DNA of 45,104 bases from Candidatus Diapherotrites archaeon ADurb.Bin253 (GTDB taxonomy: Archaea; Nanobdellota; Nanobdellia; Pacearchaeales; GW2011-AR1). Both the position numbers and the translations under genes were made by a program. The notes under the pieces are model-generated. The model had not been told where the DNA came from. It saw only the letters and a program-made list of their open reading frames with translations, and did not search any database. Where the stretch lies: NCBI GenBank assembly GCA_002069705.1, contig MWBV01000005.1, forward strand, positions 1 through 45,104, read 5' to 3'. This document shows positions 16,380-23,598 of the stretch, piece after piece (positions within the stretch are counted from its first letter, which is position 1; every line of letters begins with the position of its first letter).

Positions 16380-18146
16380 TCAAATTCCCCAATCAGCTTT
16401 TTCTTGTCTTTTTATCTCAGCTATTTCCTGAAGCATTTTCATTTCAGCACCAGAAAGTAAATCTTTATTTTTCTTAAGATTTCTGAATTGGGATTCTCCT
16501 AAATCAGAATACATAAAGTTTCTGTTTTTCATTGCTCTTTCAAAATTTATCCCAGGCATAGAAACAGCAACCTCCATTCCTTCCCCTGCTTCTGGAACTG
16601 ATTTTCTTTCAGATTCAATATTTTTTATTTTCCCTACTTTTTCTCCTTTTTCATCTATTAAGTGCATTTGTTGTTTTAATTTTCCTGCTTCAATTCTTAC
16701 ACCAAATATTGCAGGACTTGTATTTCTGAAAACATATTGGTGAAGGATTTTTACTTTGCATATTGGTACTAGTTCCATTAATCTCTTTTTTTCAATATCT
16801 TTTTGTTTTTGAGTTCTCCAGTCAACCAAATCTTCAAGGATTTTATATACAACTTCGTCTGTTATTACTTTTATTTTTTTACCTTGGTCTTTTATTAATT
16901 CATTAGCATCTTCATCTATTCCAACATTAAATCCAACTATTACTACATCCAATTCATTTATTTCCATATTTGCTTTAGCAGCTATTACATCTGATTTGTT
17001 GATATTTCCTATACCTGCTTTTAGAACAGGAATATTTTGATTTTCTAGAAGGAAAAGAAGTGCTTCAATACTTCCTAAAGAATCTGCCTTTGCTATTATT
17101 CCATTATTTTTTGTTTTTATTTTGTCTGATATTTCTTTATTGAATTTTTCTTTTAGTTCCTGAAGATTGTTTTTGTAAATCTCAAATGGCATACCTGGTA
17201 AAACTTCATCTTTTTCAATTAATTGTATTCTTATGCCTGTTGAAGCTGTTACACTTTCTTTTGGTTTGAATTTTGCACAGAGTGGTTCTATTTCTTCTAA
17301 TATCCTGATTTTAGTTACTATTGGTTCTTTTTCAGTGTTAAAGTTTGCAATTGCTATTTCATCTGTTTTTTTTAACTCTCCATCATATAATATGGCTTCA
17401 ATGTAATTATTTGATTTTTCTTTTTTAACTTCCAATAGAACTCCTTTTGGTTCTTTTCCCATCTTTAATTTATCTGTTAGATATTTTTGACTTAAACCAC
17501 AAAGCATCATTATTAATTCAGGTATTCCTTCATGGGTTTTTGCAGAACAAGGAACTAATGCTATTTTTTTTGTGAAATCTGAAATATTATAATATAAATC
17601 TGATTCAAAACCAAAGCTACTTAATGAGCCAATTAATGTCATGTATCTTTCATCAAAAATCTGACGGACATTGCTTCCTTGAGATTCAACACTTTCTTTT
17701 AATGGTTTATCTGTATTTGTTCTCCATCCTGAAATATTATCTATTTTATTTAAAGCAATTAAAAAAGGTGTTTTATGAAGTTTAAGTATTTGAATGACTT
17801 CAGCTGTTTGGGGTTTTATTCCTTCATTTATATCTACAACTAAAATTGCTAAATCTGCCAGAGAACCTCCTCTTTTTCTAAGATTAGTAAATGCCGCATG
17901 TCCGGGGGTATCAATAAGTAAAAATCCTGGTATATTTACTTTTATTCCTGACTTATCAATTAGAGGACAAGCTACTTTCATTTGAGCAATAGGATAAGAA
18001 GTGAAAGATATTTTTTGAGTTATGCCTCCGTGTTCTCCGGCTTGGACAGCGCTATTTCTAAGACAATCTAATATAGATGTTTTTCCATGGTCCACATGCC
18101 CACAGACTGTTACGATTGGTTGGCGGATTTTTACTTGATTTTCCAT
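16380..18146 (-). CDS. infB: Translation initiation factor aIF5B (IF2-like)
   Basis: A 588-aa translational GTPase that promotes subunit joining. G1 is GHVDHGKTS, switch I is GEHGGITQKI, G3 is DTPGH, G4 is NKID and G5 is PCSAKTHEGI. Domain II, the alpha/beta/alpha domain III (GIIAKADSLGSIEALLFLLE) and C-terminal domain IV follow in the archaeal order. The C-terminus includes SMPGINFERAMKN and the helices that contact aIF1A in the family. The length matches archaeal aIF5B. The ATG at 18146 is preferred over the TTG at 18152 because the TATA-like box (18168-18176) is 26 nt upstream. Confidence 0.95.
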   Translation of the reverse strand: MENQVKIRQPIVTVCGHVDHGKTSILDCLRNSAVQAGEHGGITQKISFTSYPIAQMKVACPLIDKSGIKVNIPGFLLIDTPGHAAFTNLRKRGGSLADLAILVVDINEGIKPQTAEVIQILKLHKTPFLIALNKIDNISGWRTNTDKPLKESVESQGSNVRQIFDERYMTLIGSLSSFGFESDLYYNISDFTKKIALVPCSAKTHEGIPELIMMLCGLSQKYLTDKLKMGKEPKGVLLEVKKEKSNNYIEAILYDGELKKTDEIAIANFNTEKEPIVTKIRILEEIEPLCAKFKPKESVTASTGIRIQLIEKDEVLPGMPFEIYKNNLQELKEKFNKEISDKIKTKNNGIIAKADSLGSIEALLFLLENQNIPVLKAGIGNINKSDVIAAKANMEINELDVVIVGFNVGIDEDANELIKDQGKKIKVITDEVVYKILEDLVDWRTQKQKDIEKKRLMELVPICKVKILHQYVFRNTSPAIFGVRIEAGKLKQQMHLIDEKGEKVGKIKNIESERKSVPEAGEGMEVAVSMPGINFERAMKNRNFMYSDLGESQFRNLKKNKDLLSGAEMKMLQEIAEIKRQEKADWGI

Positions 18147-18167
18147 ACTCAAGATATATAAGAAGTA

Positions 18168-18176
18168 GTTAAAAAT
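18168..18176 (-). promoter_or_regulatory. TATA-like box of the aIF5B gene
   Basis: ATTTTTAAC on the minus strand is centred 26 nt before the ATG at 18146 and supports that start. The 46 bases between aIF5B and the upstream zinc-ribbon gene hold nothing else. Confidence 0.5.
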
Positions 18177-18192
18177 GTTTTCAAATTTAATT

Positions 18193-18420
18193 TTACTCTT
18201 TCTTAGGCCATTCTATTTTTGAACCGCATTCAGGGCAGAATTTTACAGGGCTTTCAAAAATCATCCCACAATTACCAGGACATCTTACTTGAATAATCTT
18301 TTTTTCAATTACTGCTTTATAACCAGGTTTTCCAGAAAGAAGTTTACCCATTATATTAGAAAGCTCTTCGCTTTTTTGTATTTCTGCCATTTTTTCTTGA
18401 ATATAATTTGCTTCAACCAT
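18193..18420 (-). CDS. Small zinc-ribbon protein
   Basis: A 75-aa protein. The N-terminal helix (AEIQKSEELSNIMGKLLSG) is followed by a zinc ribbon with Cys pairs RCPGNCG (C-x3-C) and FCPECGSKI (C-x2-C). No named family is recognised. An unusually clear Shine-Dalgarno (GGAGGGAG, about 18429-18436) precedes the ATG, in contrast to the leaderless neighbours. It sits between lysine aminomutase and aIF5B on the same strand. RNA or ribosome binding is possible for such ribbons, but the sequence does not decide. Confidence 0.7.
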   Translation of the reverse strand: MVEANYIQEKMAEIQKSEELSNIMGKLLSGKPGYKAVIEKKIIQVRCPGNCGMIFESPVKFCPECGSKIEWPKKE

Positions 18421-18512
18421 CTTTGTATCTCCCTCCTTTATTTCTTTCTTTTAGTATATGAATAGAAAATTTATTTTTAAATTTTTTGATAATAGAAATT
18501 ATTTAATACTTT

Positions 18513-19637
18513 TCAATAATCTTCTTTGATTTGCGGGTATTCGTGAGTGTTTCCCTCATAGTTCTTAAGAACAACCTTGTCCTTGTCTATACTTTGAACA
18601 TATTCTGGTAATAAAGGTATTTTTCCTCCTCCTCCTGGAGCATCAATTACAAATTGTGGGACTGCGAGTCCTGAAGTATGTCCTCTTAATGATTTGTATA
18701 TTTCAAGTCCTTTTTCAACTCTTGTCCTGAAGTGATTTGCACCTTTAACTGTATCGCATTGATAAATGTAATAAGGTCTTACTCTAATACTCAATAAACC
18801 TAGCATTAGTTTTTTCATTGTTTCTGGATTATCATTTACTCCTTTAAGAAGAACTGTTTGATTTCCAACTGGGATTCCTGCATTAACAAGAAGTTCACAG
18901 GCTCTTTTGCTTTCTGGAGTTATTTCATTTGGGTGATTAAAATGAGTGTTTATGTAAATAGGGTGGTATTTTTTTAACATATCGCATAGTTCTTCTGTTA
19001 TTCTTTGAGGAAAAACACAAGGAATTCTTGTGCCTATTCTAATTATTCCATTTTCTCTTTTTGATATGATTGAGTGTACTGCTTTTATTATTTTTTCAAG
19101 TAGTTTATTAGGAAGCATTAAAGGGTCTCCTCCAGAAAGAATTACATCACGTATTTCAGGATGTTGTTTTATGTATAATATTGCTTTAGCCATTTCTTCC
19201 CATGTTGGATTTTTGGTTATATCTCCAACTTTTCTTTTTCTTGTACAAAATCTGCAATACATTGCACATGAATTTGAAATCCTGAAAAGAACTCTGTCTG
19301 GATACCTGTGAGTTAGAAGAGAAGGAACATTTTTTCTTTTTTGGTGTTCTGGTTCTTCATGAAGGGGGTCTTCTTCTCCACATAAGTCGTAAATTTCAGC
19401 AGAAGATGGAATACATTGTTTGTAAACCCCGTCCCCTTTTTCTTTTATTAAAGATAAATAGTAATCTGGAATTCTCATAGGATAATTACTACATATTTTC
19501 TTTAATTCGTCTTTATCCAAGTCAAATATCTTAGAAACCTCATCTATTGTCATGAATCTTTGGAATTTTTCTTGCACAGCTTTACATTTTACTTCTTCTT
19601 TTTTCTTCTCTGCTAATTGTAATCTGTTGCATTCCAC
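18513..19637 (-). CDS. kamA: Lysine 2,3-aminomutase
   Basis: A 374-aa radical SAM/PLP enzyme that turns L-alpha-lysine into L-beta-lysine. The 4Fe-4S/SAM motif is Cys124-x3-Cys128-x2-Cys131 (CAMYCRFC). GGDP lies in VILSGGDPLMLP. The PLP lysine is Lys339 in DAPGGGGK. The two acidic residues that hold the substrate epsilon-amino group in the clostridial enzyme correspond to Asp295 and Asp332, and both are present; this favours lysine over glutamate as substrate. The C-terminus is short compared with the roughly 416-aa bacterial enzyme. No beta-lysine acetyltransferase gene (ablB) is near. The start overlaps the preceding gene by 25 nt; a later ATG (MTIDEV, residue 29) is possible. beta-Lysine could serve as osmolyte or protein modification; neither is shown here. 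Confidence 0.9.
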   Translation of the reverse strand: MECNRLQLAEKKKEEVKCKAVQEKFQRFMTIDEVSKIFDLDKDELKKICSNYPMRIPDYYLSLIKEKGDGVYKQCIPSSAEIYDLCGEEDPLHEEPEHQKRKNVPSLLTHRYPDRVLFRISNSCAMYCRFCTRKRKVGDITKNPTWEEMAKAILYIKQHPEIRDVILSGGDPLMLPNKLLEKIIKAVHSIISKRENGIIRIGTRIPCVFPQRITEELCDMLKKYHPIYINTHFNHPNEITPESKRACELLVNAGIPVGNQTVLLKGVNDNPETMKKLMLGLLSIRVRPYYIYQCDTVKGANHFRTRVEKGLEIYKSLRGHTSGLAVPQFVIDAPGGGGKIPLLPEYVQSIDKDKVVLKNYEGNTHEYPQIKEDY

Positions 19638-20173
19638 TTTATTTCTCTCTCATCAGTTGTTTTCTCTTCATCAAAAGAGGACAAGGAATAGATTTTATCT
19701 TTTTCTTGTGTTTCTCTTAATTCCAAGTAATATTTTTTTTCTTTGTTATCATCTTTTATAAATGTTTGGAAAAAAATAAAGTTATATTCGGTGTTTTTAA
19801 AATAAAAATTTTGATTTTTGCGATTTTTTACTGAATTTTCTTTATTTATTTCCAGATAATCTGTATTTATTTGACTTAAACTCTCGTTGCTGGTGTTTAT
19901 CTCTGAGAATCTAATTTTCTTTTGAGAAGTTGTTGTGCTGTTTTTTGAGAATGATTTTTCAAGAGCAGAATAATCTTCTAAATATTGGTTGTTTACAGGG
20001 TTGTTTTTTATCCTATCTTCTAGTTTTTTATTATTTGAGTTGTTTAGAGTATTTCCATTATTTTCAATCTTTAAAGAAAACACCAATTGTGGAAGATTTT
20101 TACCCTTATTTTTCACTTCTTTTTTTCTTTGGAATTTGGGAGGTGGTTCGTTGTCTGACAATAATTGTATCAT
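19613..20173 (-). CDS. Predicted disordered Asn/Lys-rich protein
   Basis: This 186-aa frame precedes and overlaps kamA (25 nt). Composition is polar and repetitive (NNGNTLNNSNNKKLEDRIKNNP), with few hydrophobic residues, no cysteines and no clear domain, so it is likely to be largely unstructured. One more hydrophobic patch (YNFIFFQTFI) lies near residue 130. A TATA-like TTTTTAAATAAAG stands about 34 nt upstream of the ATG. No homologue is recognised. Support comes from the open frame over 560 bases, the promoter-like box and the overlap with kamA; it could still be a chance frame in an AT-rich leader of kamA. Confidence 0.45.
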   Translation of the reverse strand: MIQLLSDNEPPPKFQRKKEVKNKGKNLPQLVFSLKIENNGNTLNNSNNKKLEDRIKNNPVNNQYLEDYSALEKSFSKNSTTTSQKKIRFSEINTSNESLSQINTDYLEINKENSVKNRKNQNFYFKNTEYNFIFFQTFIKDDNKEKKYYLELRETQEKDKIYSLSSFDEEKTTDEREIKWNATDYN

Positions 20174-20228
20174 ATTTTACTGTTACTTTTTTATGTGAGC
20201 TTTATTTAAAAATCTTGTTATTTAAGAT

Positions 20229-20939
20229 TTATATCCAGCCAAGAATGATTCCTAATCCTACTAAGAAAAGCAAGATTCCTGCAGTTAAATGAAGTTTTCT
20301 GATGTTCTTTTCCTTCCATCCTGAAACATCTTCAACTCTCGCTAATCCAAGATATACAATTAAGGTTATAACTATCATTGGTAATATGAAAACAAGGTTA
20401 TAATACAGTAACCAAGGTATTGCTCCAATTGTTCCTAATTCAGAAAGTAAACCTGAAGCTACAATATATGGACCTATTGTGCAAGGTAACAGGAATAAGG
20501 TTACAATAAATCCTATTAAGAATGCAGATTTAGGAGAGGTTATATTTCCAATTATTTTTTTTACTTTTGGTCTCATAAAGATTGGCATTTCTGTCCCAAA
20601 ACTACCTGCTTTATAGAAAAAGAAGTCCTTTATGTTTAATGCTCCTATAATCATGGCTAATATTGCTAAGCCATTGTAAACATATTTAGAACCTTCTCTT
20701 AAAAATTCAGCAAAAACTTTGAAGAATTGTATAATTATGACCCCATATGCTAAATATCCGATAAATACTGCAAGTGAGAAAGCTAATCCAGCAAAAAGAA
20801 CCTTTTTTTTATTTCTTGGGTTTGCTAAAAGTATTGAGACTAGAACCATTGTAAGAACAGCTATTTCACAGGGATTAACTGAGTCTGCAAGTGCAAGAAG
20901 AGTTATTCTTCCTAAAGTGAATGTTTCAGATACAACCAT
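20229..20939 (-). CDS. CcdA/DsbD-like thiol-disulfide transporter
   Basis: A 236-aa polytopic protein with about six helices. The family cysteines sit in paired places: Cys24 in DSVNPCEIAV (start of TM1) and Cys153 in LFLLPCTIGPYIV (TM4). Both are in the NPC/LPC context of CcdA and DsbD transmembrane domains. Such proteins carry electrons from cytoplasmic thioredoxin to outside thiol proteins. The partner could be the anchored thioredoxin-like protein encoded at 21543-21896. It is the last gene of the DUF5320-DUF134 operon, 26 bp behind the regulator, so expression is probably tied to that regulator. No cytochrome c genes are in the window, so a role in reducing outside disulfides is more likely. 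Confidence 0.87.
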   Translation of the reverse strand: MVVSETFTLGRITLLALADSVNPCEIAVLTMVLVSILLANPRNKKKVLFAGLAFSLAVFIGYLAYGVIIIQFFKVFAEFLREGSKYVYNGLAILAMIIGALNIKDFFFYKAGSFGTEMPIFMRPKVKKIIGNITSPKSAFLIGFIVTLFLLPCTIGPYIVASGLLSELGTIGAIPWLLYYNLVFILPMIVITLIVYLGLARVEDVSGWKEKNIRKLHLTAGILLFLVGLGIILGWI

Positions 20940-20965
20940 TTTGTATTTTCTTATTTATTTAATTA

Positions 20966-21250
20966 CTAATTTAAATCTTTCGAAATTTTTATTGCTTTCC
21001 CATTAATTATAGAATCTGCTATTTTTTTTCTTGCAGAAGCAAGTGTTCTTGAGAGTGTAGGTTGAGAAATTTGCATTTGTTTTGCTGCTTCTTCTTGAGA
21101 GATTTCTTGAAAATCCACAAGTCTTATTGCTTCAAATTCAGAAATTTCTAATTCTGTTTCTTTTAATTCTCTTATTAGAATTCCTGCTGGTTTAAAATAA
21201 TTGGATTGGGGGTTGCCTCTAATCCTTCTCCTTTTACATGGACGAGGCAT
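20966..21250 (-). CDS. DUF134/UPF0251 helix-turn-helix regulator
   Basis: A 94-aa DNA-binding protein starting MPRPCKRRRIRGNP, the usual start of the UPF0251/DUF134 family. LEISEFEAIRLVD and a sigma-like HTH follow (ISQEEAAKQMQISQPTLSRTLASARKKIADSI, about 49-80). A GTG at 21331 would add 27 residues, but that extension is only the wrong frame of the upstream DUF5320-like gene. The true ATG is at 21250, five bases after that gene's stop, with AGGAG and AAGTGA Shine-Dalgarno-like bases upstream. The perfect palindrome in the operon promoter is a natural binding site for it; that link is inference. Confidence 0.85.
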   Translation of the reverse strand: MPRPCKRRRIRGNPQSNYFKPAGILIRELKETELEISEFEAIRLVDFQEISQEEAAKQMQISQPTLSRTLASARKKIADSIINGKAIKISKDLN

Positions 21251-21254
21251 TTTA

Positions 21255-21398
21255 TTATTCACTTCTCCTGTTAAATCTTCTGTTTCTACCCAATCCTCTT
21301 CTTTTTCCTCTTTGGGGTTCTGCTCCTTCACAGTTTCCCATTTGTCTTCCTGTTTTCGGTCCTTTTCCTTCTGGTCCTGTTTTGTCTTTATTTGGCAT
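21255..21398 (-). CDS. DUF5320-like small Gly/Arg-rich protein
   Basis: A 47-aa protein, easily missed for its size. It reads MPNKDKTGPEGKGPKTGRQM and then GNCEGAEPQ followed by an Arg-rich tail ending RRFNRRSE. The TGPxGxGPxTGR-x-GxC block is the signature of the small DUF5320 proteins. These often sit beside DUF134 regulators and iron-molybdenum-cofactor-like (NifX/NifB) genes in anaerobes. One cysteine (Cys23) is present. An AGGAG Shine-Dalgarno (21410-21414) precedes the ATG. It is the first gene of the operon DUF5320-DUF134-CcdA, behind the palindrome at 21423-21442. No NifX-like gene is present here; the function is unknown. Confidence 0.8.
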   Translation of the reverse strand: MPNKDKTGPEGKGPKTGRQMGNCEGAEPQRGKRRGLGRNRRFNRRSE

Positions 21399-21422
21399 TT
21401 TTGTATTTTCTCCTGTTTTTAG

Positions 21423-21442
21423 TTATGAATATATATTCATAA
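21423..21442. promoter_or_regulatory. Perfect 20-bp palindrome, probable operator
   Basis: TTATGAATATATATTCATAA reads the same on both strands without a mismatch. It begins about 25 bases before the DUF5320-like ATG and ends next to the TATA-like box at 21445-21455. It therefore covers the space between TATA and the predicted transcription start. A dimeric regulator bound here would block initiation. The DUF134 protein of the same operon is the obvious candidate. Confidence 0.65.
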
Positions 21443-21444
21443 TT

Positions 21445-21455
21445 ATATTTAAATG
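21445..21455 (-). promoter_or_regulatory. TATA-like box of the DUF5320-DUF134-CcdA operon
   Basis: CATTTAAATATA-type sequence on the minus strand. It predicts a start of transcription near 21424 and a leader of about 25 nt that holds the AGGAG ribosome site. Confidence 0.5.
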
Positions 21456-21542
21456 TTTTGGTTTTATAAGAAAATTACAAAATTATTTTTTATCTTTCAT
21501 TAAGATTTTAAATTTTATAATGATTTAGACATTTGTATTAAA

Positions 21543-21896
21543 TTAACATCCTGTTAATTCTTTTAATTTTTCAATTGTTTGAACACCAACAACTTTTTCT
21601 TGATTTATAATCCAGGTTGGAGTGTACTCTATTTCATTGCATTTATCTCTTTCATACCAACAATCAATTACATTAAGGTATTTGTAATTATTTCCAAATA
21701 ATTCTCTTTGACTTTCACAAGCATGGCATCCCAATTGAGTATATAGTGTTGTTTTAGATGCAATACATTTTATTTCTTTTTCATCTGTTTCAACTGGCTT
21801 TTTTGAGAGTGCAAGAATTGCTATAATTAAAATGATAATTATTATTGCAAGAGTTATTATATTACTTTTTATTTGTTTTTTTGTTGGTCTTTTCAT
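21543..21896 (-). CDS. Membrane-anchored thioredoxin/glutaredoxin-like protein
   Basis: A 117-aa protein. A Lys-rich N-terminus is followed by one transmembrane helix (about 12-31, a run of Ile/Ala/Leu). The C-terminal small thioredoxin-like domain has the active-site Cys57-His-Ala-Cys60 in LYTQLGCHACESQ. TPTWII near residue 95 contains the cis-proline expected of the fold, and three more cysteines (78, 85 and 117) are present. It should act outside the membrane on protein disulfides. It resembles the thioredoxin domains that partner VKOR or DsbD/CcdA. It lies upstream of the CcdA operon on the same strand but outside it (145-bp gap with its own promoter). Oxidase or reductase direction is not visible. 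Confidence 0.82.
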   Translation of the reverse strand: MKRPTKKQIKSNIITLAIIIIILIIAILALSKKPVETDEKEIKCIASKTTLYTQLGCHACESQRELFGNNYKYLNVIDCWYERDKCNEIEYTPTWIINQEKVVGVQTIEKLKELTGC

Positions 21897-21957
21897 AAAT
21901 TATATAATTTAAAATATGTTTTAAATTTTTTGGATAGTTAAAATTATTTAGAATTAA

Positions 21958-22251
21958 TTAATAATCAGGCAGTTCTTCTTGTGAAGCTGGTTTTTTTGGT
22001 TTTTTCTTTGTTTCTATTGGGGCAGATTCAGCTTCTGCAGCTAATTCTTCTTCTGAAACAGAATTAATCATTTCTTTGAATTTAGGAAAATCTGCTGAGC
22101 CTATTCTTATACCTGCTTTTGTGAATCCAGTATATCTGTCAGATGTAACATATTCTCTTATTGTAAGTCCTTTTCTTCCCCCAAAATCATCTATTCTTAT
22201 TATTATATCTGTTGAATCGTTTTTCTTTATTCTTCCTATGTCTTTTTCCAT
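21958..22251 (-). CDS. PC4-like ssDNA-binding transcription cofactor
   Basis: A 97-aa protein. Residues 1-65 fit the PC4/p15 fold: a beta-strand with IIIRIDDFGGRKGLTIREYVT, then GFTKAGIRIGSADFPKFKEMI. This is the strand-strand-helix order and the F-x-G-R-x-x-x-I-R core of PC4 (YdbC-type in bacteria). The family binds ssDNA or melted promoters as a dimer. The C-terminal 30 residues are charged and flexible (KKKPKKPASQEELPDY). A GGAG Shine-Dalgarno lies about 20 nt upstream, behind an AT-only palindromic promoter region (22293-22312). Confidence 0.78.
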   Translation of the reverse strand: MEKDIGRIKKNDSTDIIIRIDDFGGRKGLTIREYVTSDRYTGFTKAGIRIGSADFPKFKEMINSVSEEELAAEAESAPIETKKKPKKPASQEELPDY

Positions 22252-22292
22252 TTTATTATAGAGTTTTTCTCCTTTATATACTTATATATTTA

Positions 22293-22312
22293 TATATAAT
22301 ATATATTATATA
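22293..22312. repeat. Perfect AT-only palindrome between PC4 and a microprotein gene
   Basis: TATATAATATATATTATATA is a perfect 20-bp inverted repeat within about 50 bases of pure A/T, in the divergent region between the PC4 gene (minus) and the 47-aa zinc-finger gene (plus). Its low complexity makes it weak evidence for a specific site; it likely includes the TATA element for PC4. Confidence 0.35.
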
Positions 22313-22422
22313 TTATAGTATTTTATAAATGTTTTTACAGGAATTTTTAATTTTAAAGGGGGTTAGTTTTATGTATTTTTTAAAGTAAATAATTTTAAAT
22401 AATAGTTATGTTTTTATTTTAT

Positions 22423-22566
22423 ATGAAAGAAAATTGTCCAAAGTGCCATGGAACTGGGATAGTTAAAGAACCAGACGGAAGTATCCATACTTGCTGGGAT
22501 TGTTTAGCCAGTGGAGATATGAATGTTCATTCTGATAAGGTTCCAGATTCTAAGATAAAGATTTAA
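22423..22566 (+). CDS. 47-aa zinc-finger microprotein
   Basis: A very short gene whose product starts MKENCPKCHGTGIVKEPDG and continues SIHTCWDCLASGDMNVHSDK. Two Cys pairs, CPKC-HGTG and CWDC-LASG (both C-x2-C-x-x-G), match half of a DnaJ-type zinc finger and should bind one zinc. A TATA-like TTTTAAAT (22393-22400) lies about 26 nt before the ATG, the leaderless spacing, which favours 22423 over the in-frame ATG at 22408. The frame stops before the convergent cyclophilin gene. The function is unknown; small DnaJ-like fingers often contact RNA or unfolded proteins. Confidence 0.75.
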   Translation: MKENCPKCHGTGIVKEPDGSIHTCWDCLASGDMNVHSDKVPDSKIKI

Positions 22567-22578
22567 TTTCAAATTATT

Positions 22579-23148
22579 TTATTTTAGAATAGTAGCTCTT
22601 ATTATTCTTACTTCCTCTAATGGTCTGTCTTCTGAGTCAGTTTGAACAGAAGCTATTTTGTCTACAACATCCATTCCGTGAATTACTTCTCCAAATGCTG
22701 GATGTTTTGAATCCAAATAGTTGTTATCGACTAAATTTATAAAAAATTGTGAACCGCCTGTGTTTGGTCCTGCATTTGCCATTGAGATTGTTCCTCTATT
22801 ATTTTTGTTTCCACCCTTGTGTGTGAACTCATCCTTTATAGTGTATCCTGGTCCTCTTCTTCCTGTTCCTGTTGGATCTCCTCCTTGAATCATAAATCCT
22901 TCAATTACCCTGTGAAATATAACTCCATCGTAGAATCCTTCTGAAACTAGTTTTGCAAAATTTCCTGCAGTTACTGGCATATCGTCGTATAATTGTATGA
23001 CTATGTTTCCATGATTTGTTTCAAGTTTTACTTGAGTTCCTGAACTTATTACTTTACCTGTCATATTTCCTGTTATTTTTCCTATACCAATTAATCCTCC
23101 TATTACTAGGATTAGAATTAATATGTATCCCCAGATTTTTAAATGCAT
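22579..23148 (-). CDS. Membrane-anchored cyclophilin (peptidyl-prolyl isomerase)
   Basis: A 189-aa protein with one N-terminal helix (about 6-25, WGYILILILVIGGLIGIGKI), so the enzyme domain sits outside the membrane. The cyclophilin core has the catalytic FHRVIEGFMIQGGDPTGTG (FHR and Q-x-GD), FTHKGGNKNNRGTISMANAGPNTGGSQFFI and HPAFGEVIHGMDVVDKI. These are the active-site Arg, Phe, Gln and His of the family. It speeds cis-trans proline isomerisation in exported proteins and may help fold the Cys-rich surface proteins made in this region. A TATA-like CATTTAAAAG lies 26 nt upstream of the ATG. Confidence 0.92.
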   Translation of the reverse strand: MHLKIWGYILILILVIGGLIGIGKITGNMTGKVISSGTQVKLETNHGNIVIQLYDDMPVTAGNFAKLVSEGFYDGVIFHRVIEGFMIQGGDPTGTGRRGPGYTIKDEFTHKGGNKNNRGTISMANAGPNTGGSQFFINLVDNNYLDSKHPAFGEVIHGMDVVDKIASVQTDSEDRPLEEVRIIRATILK

Positions 23149-23218
23149 TGATTAATATATTGAATTTATCTTTTAAATGTTATTGTTTTTATGACTCGTT
23201 TAAATTATTCTTGGAAGA

Positions 23219-23527
23219 TTAATCTTTCATTTCAATTTTAACATTAACAGATTTAGGTATTTGCATTCTTACAATATGATGAAGTATTTTTTCATTAGCT
23301 GGAAGGTCAATTAATCTTTTATGGATTCTCATTTCATAATTGTCGAATGTAGCTGTTCCACTTCCACAAGGAGATTTTCTTGTTGTTATTTTAAGCTTTT
23401 TTGTTGGTAAAGGAACAGGTCCAACTATTGTTATTCCTGATTTTTTAGCTATTTCTCTTATAGATTCACAGATATTATTTAACATATTTATGTCTGTGCT
23501 GTTTAATTTTATCCTTACCTTTGCCAT
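23219..23527 (-). CDS. rpsJ: 30S ribosomal protein S10 (uS10)
   Basis: A 102-aa ribosomal protein. ARVRI-type start (MAKVRIKLNSTDINMLNNIC), GITIVGPVPLPTKKLKITTRKSPCGSGTATFDNYEMRIHKRLIDL and the C-terminal VNVKIEMKD strand are the archaeal/eukaryal S10 pattern (S20e in eukaryotes). It normally follows EF-1A in archaea; here it stands alone, with a membrane-protein gene upstream and cyclophilin downstream. A CTTTTTAAACC box 26 nt before the ATG gives it its own promoter. Confidence 0.95.
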   Translation of the reverse strand: MAKVRIKLNSTDINMLNNICESIREIAKKSGITIVGPVPLPTKKLKITTRKSPCGSGTATFDNYEMRIHKRLIDLPANEKILHHIVRMQIPKSVNVKIEMKD

Positions 23528-23598
23528 ATTACATTTATTATGGAGTGGTTTAAAAAGCTTTTTATATGATTGGCTTTGTTAGATTAATCAATTATCTT

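Noticed and set aside
21251-21331. 27-residue N-terminal extension of the DUF134 protein from a GTG at 21331
   Set aside because: These bases encode the DUF5320-like protein in another frame, and the family start MPRP lies at 21250 with ribosome-site bases upstream.
22293-22312. AT-only palindrome as a specific operator
   Set aside because: Made of alternating A and T within a pure AT tract, so self-complementarity is expected by chance.
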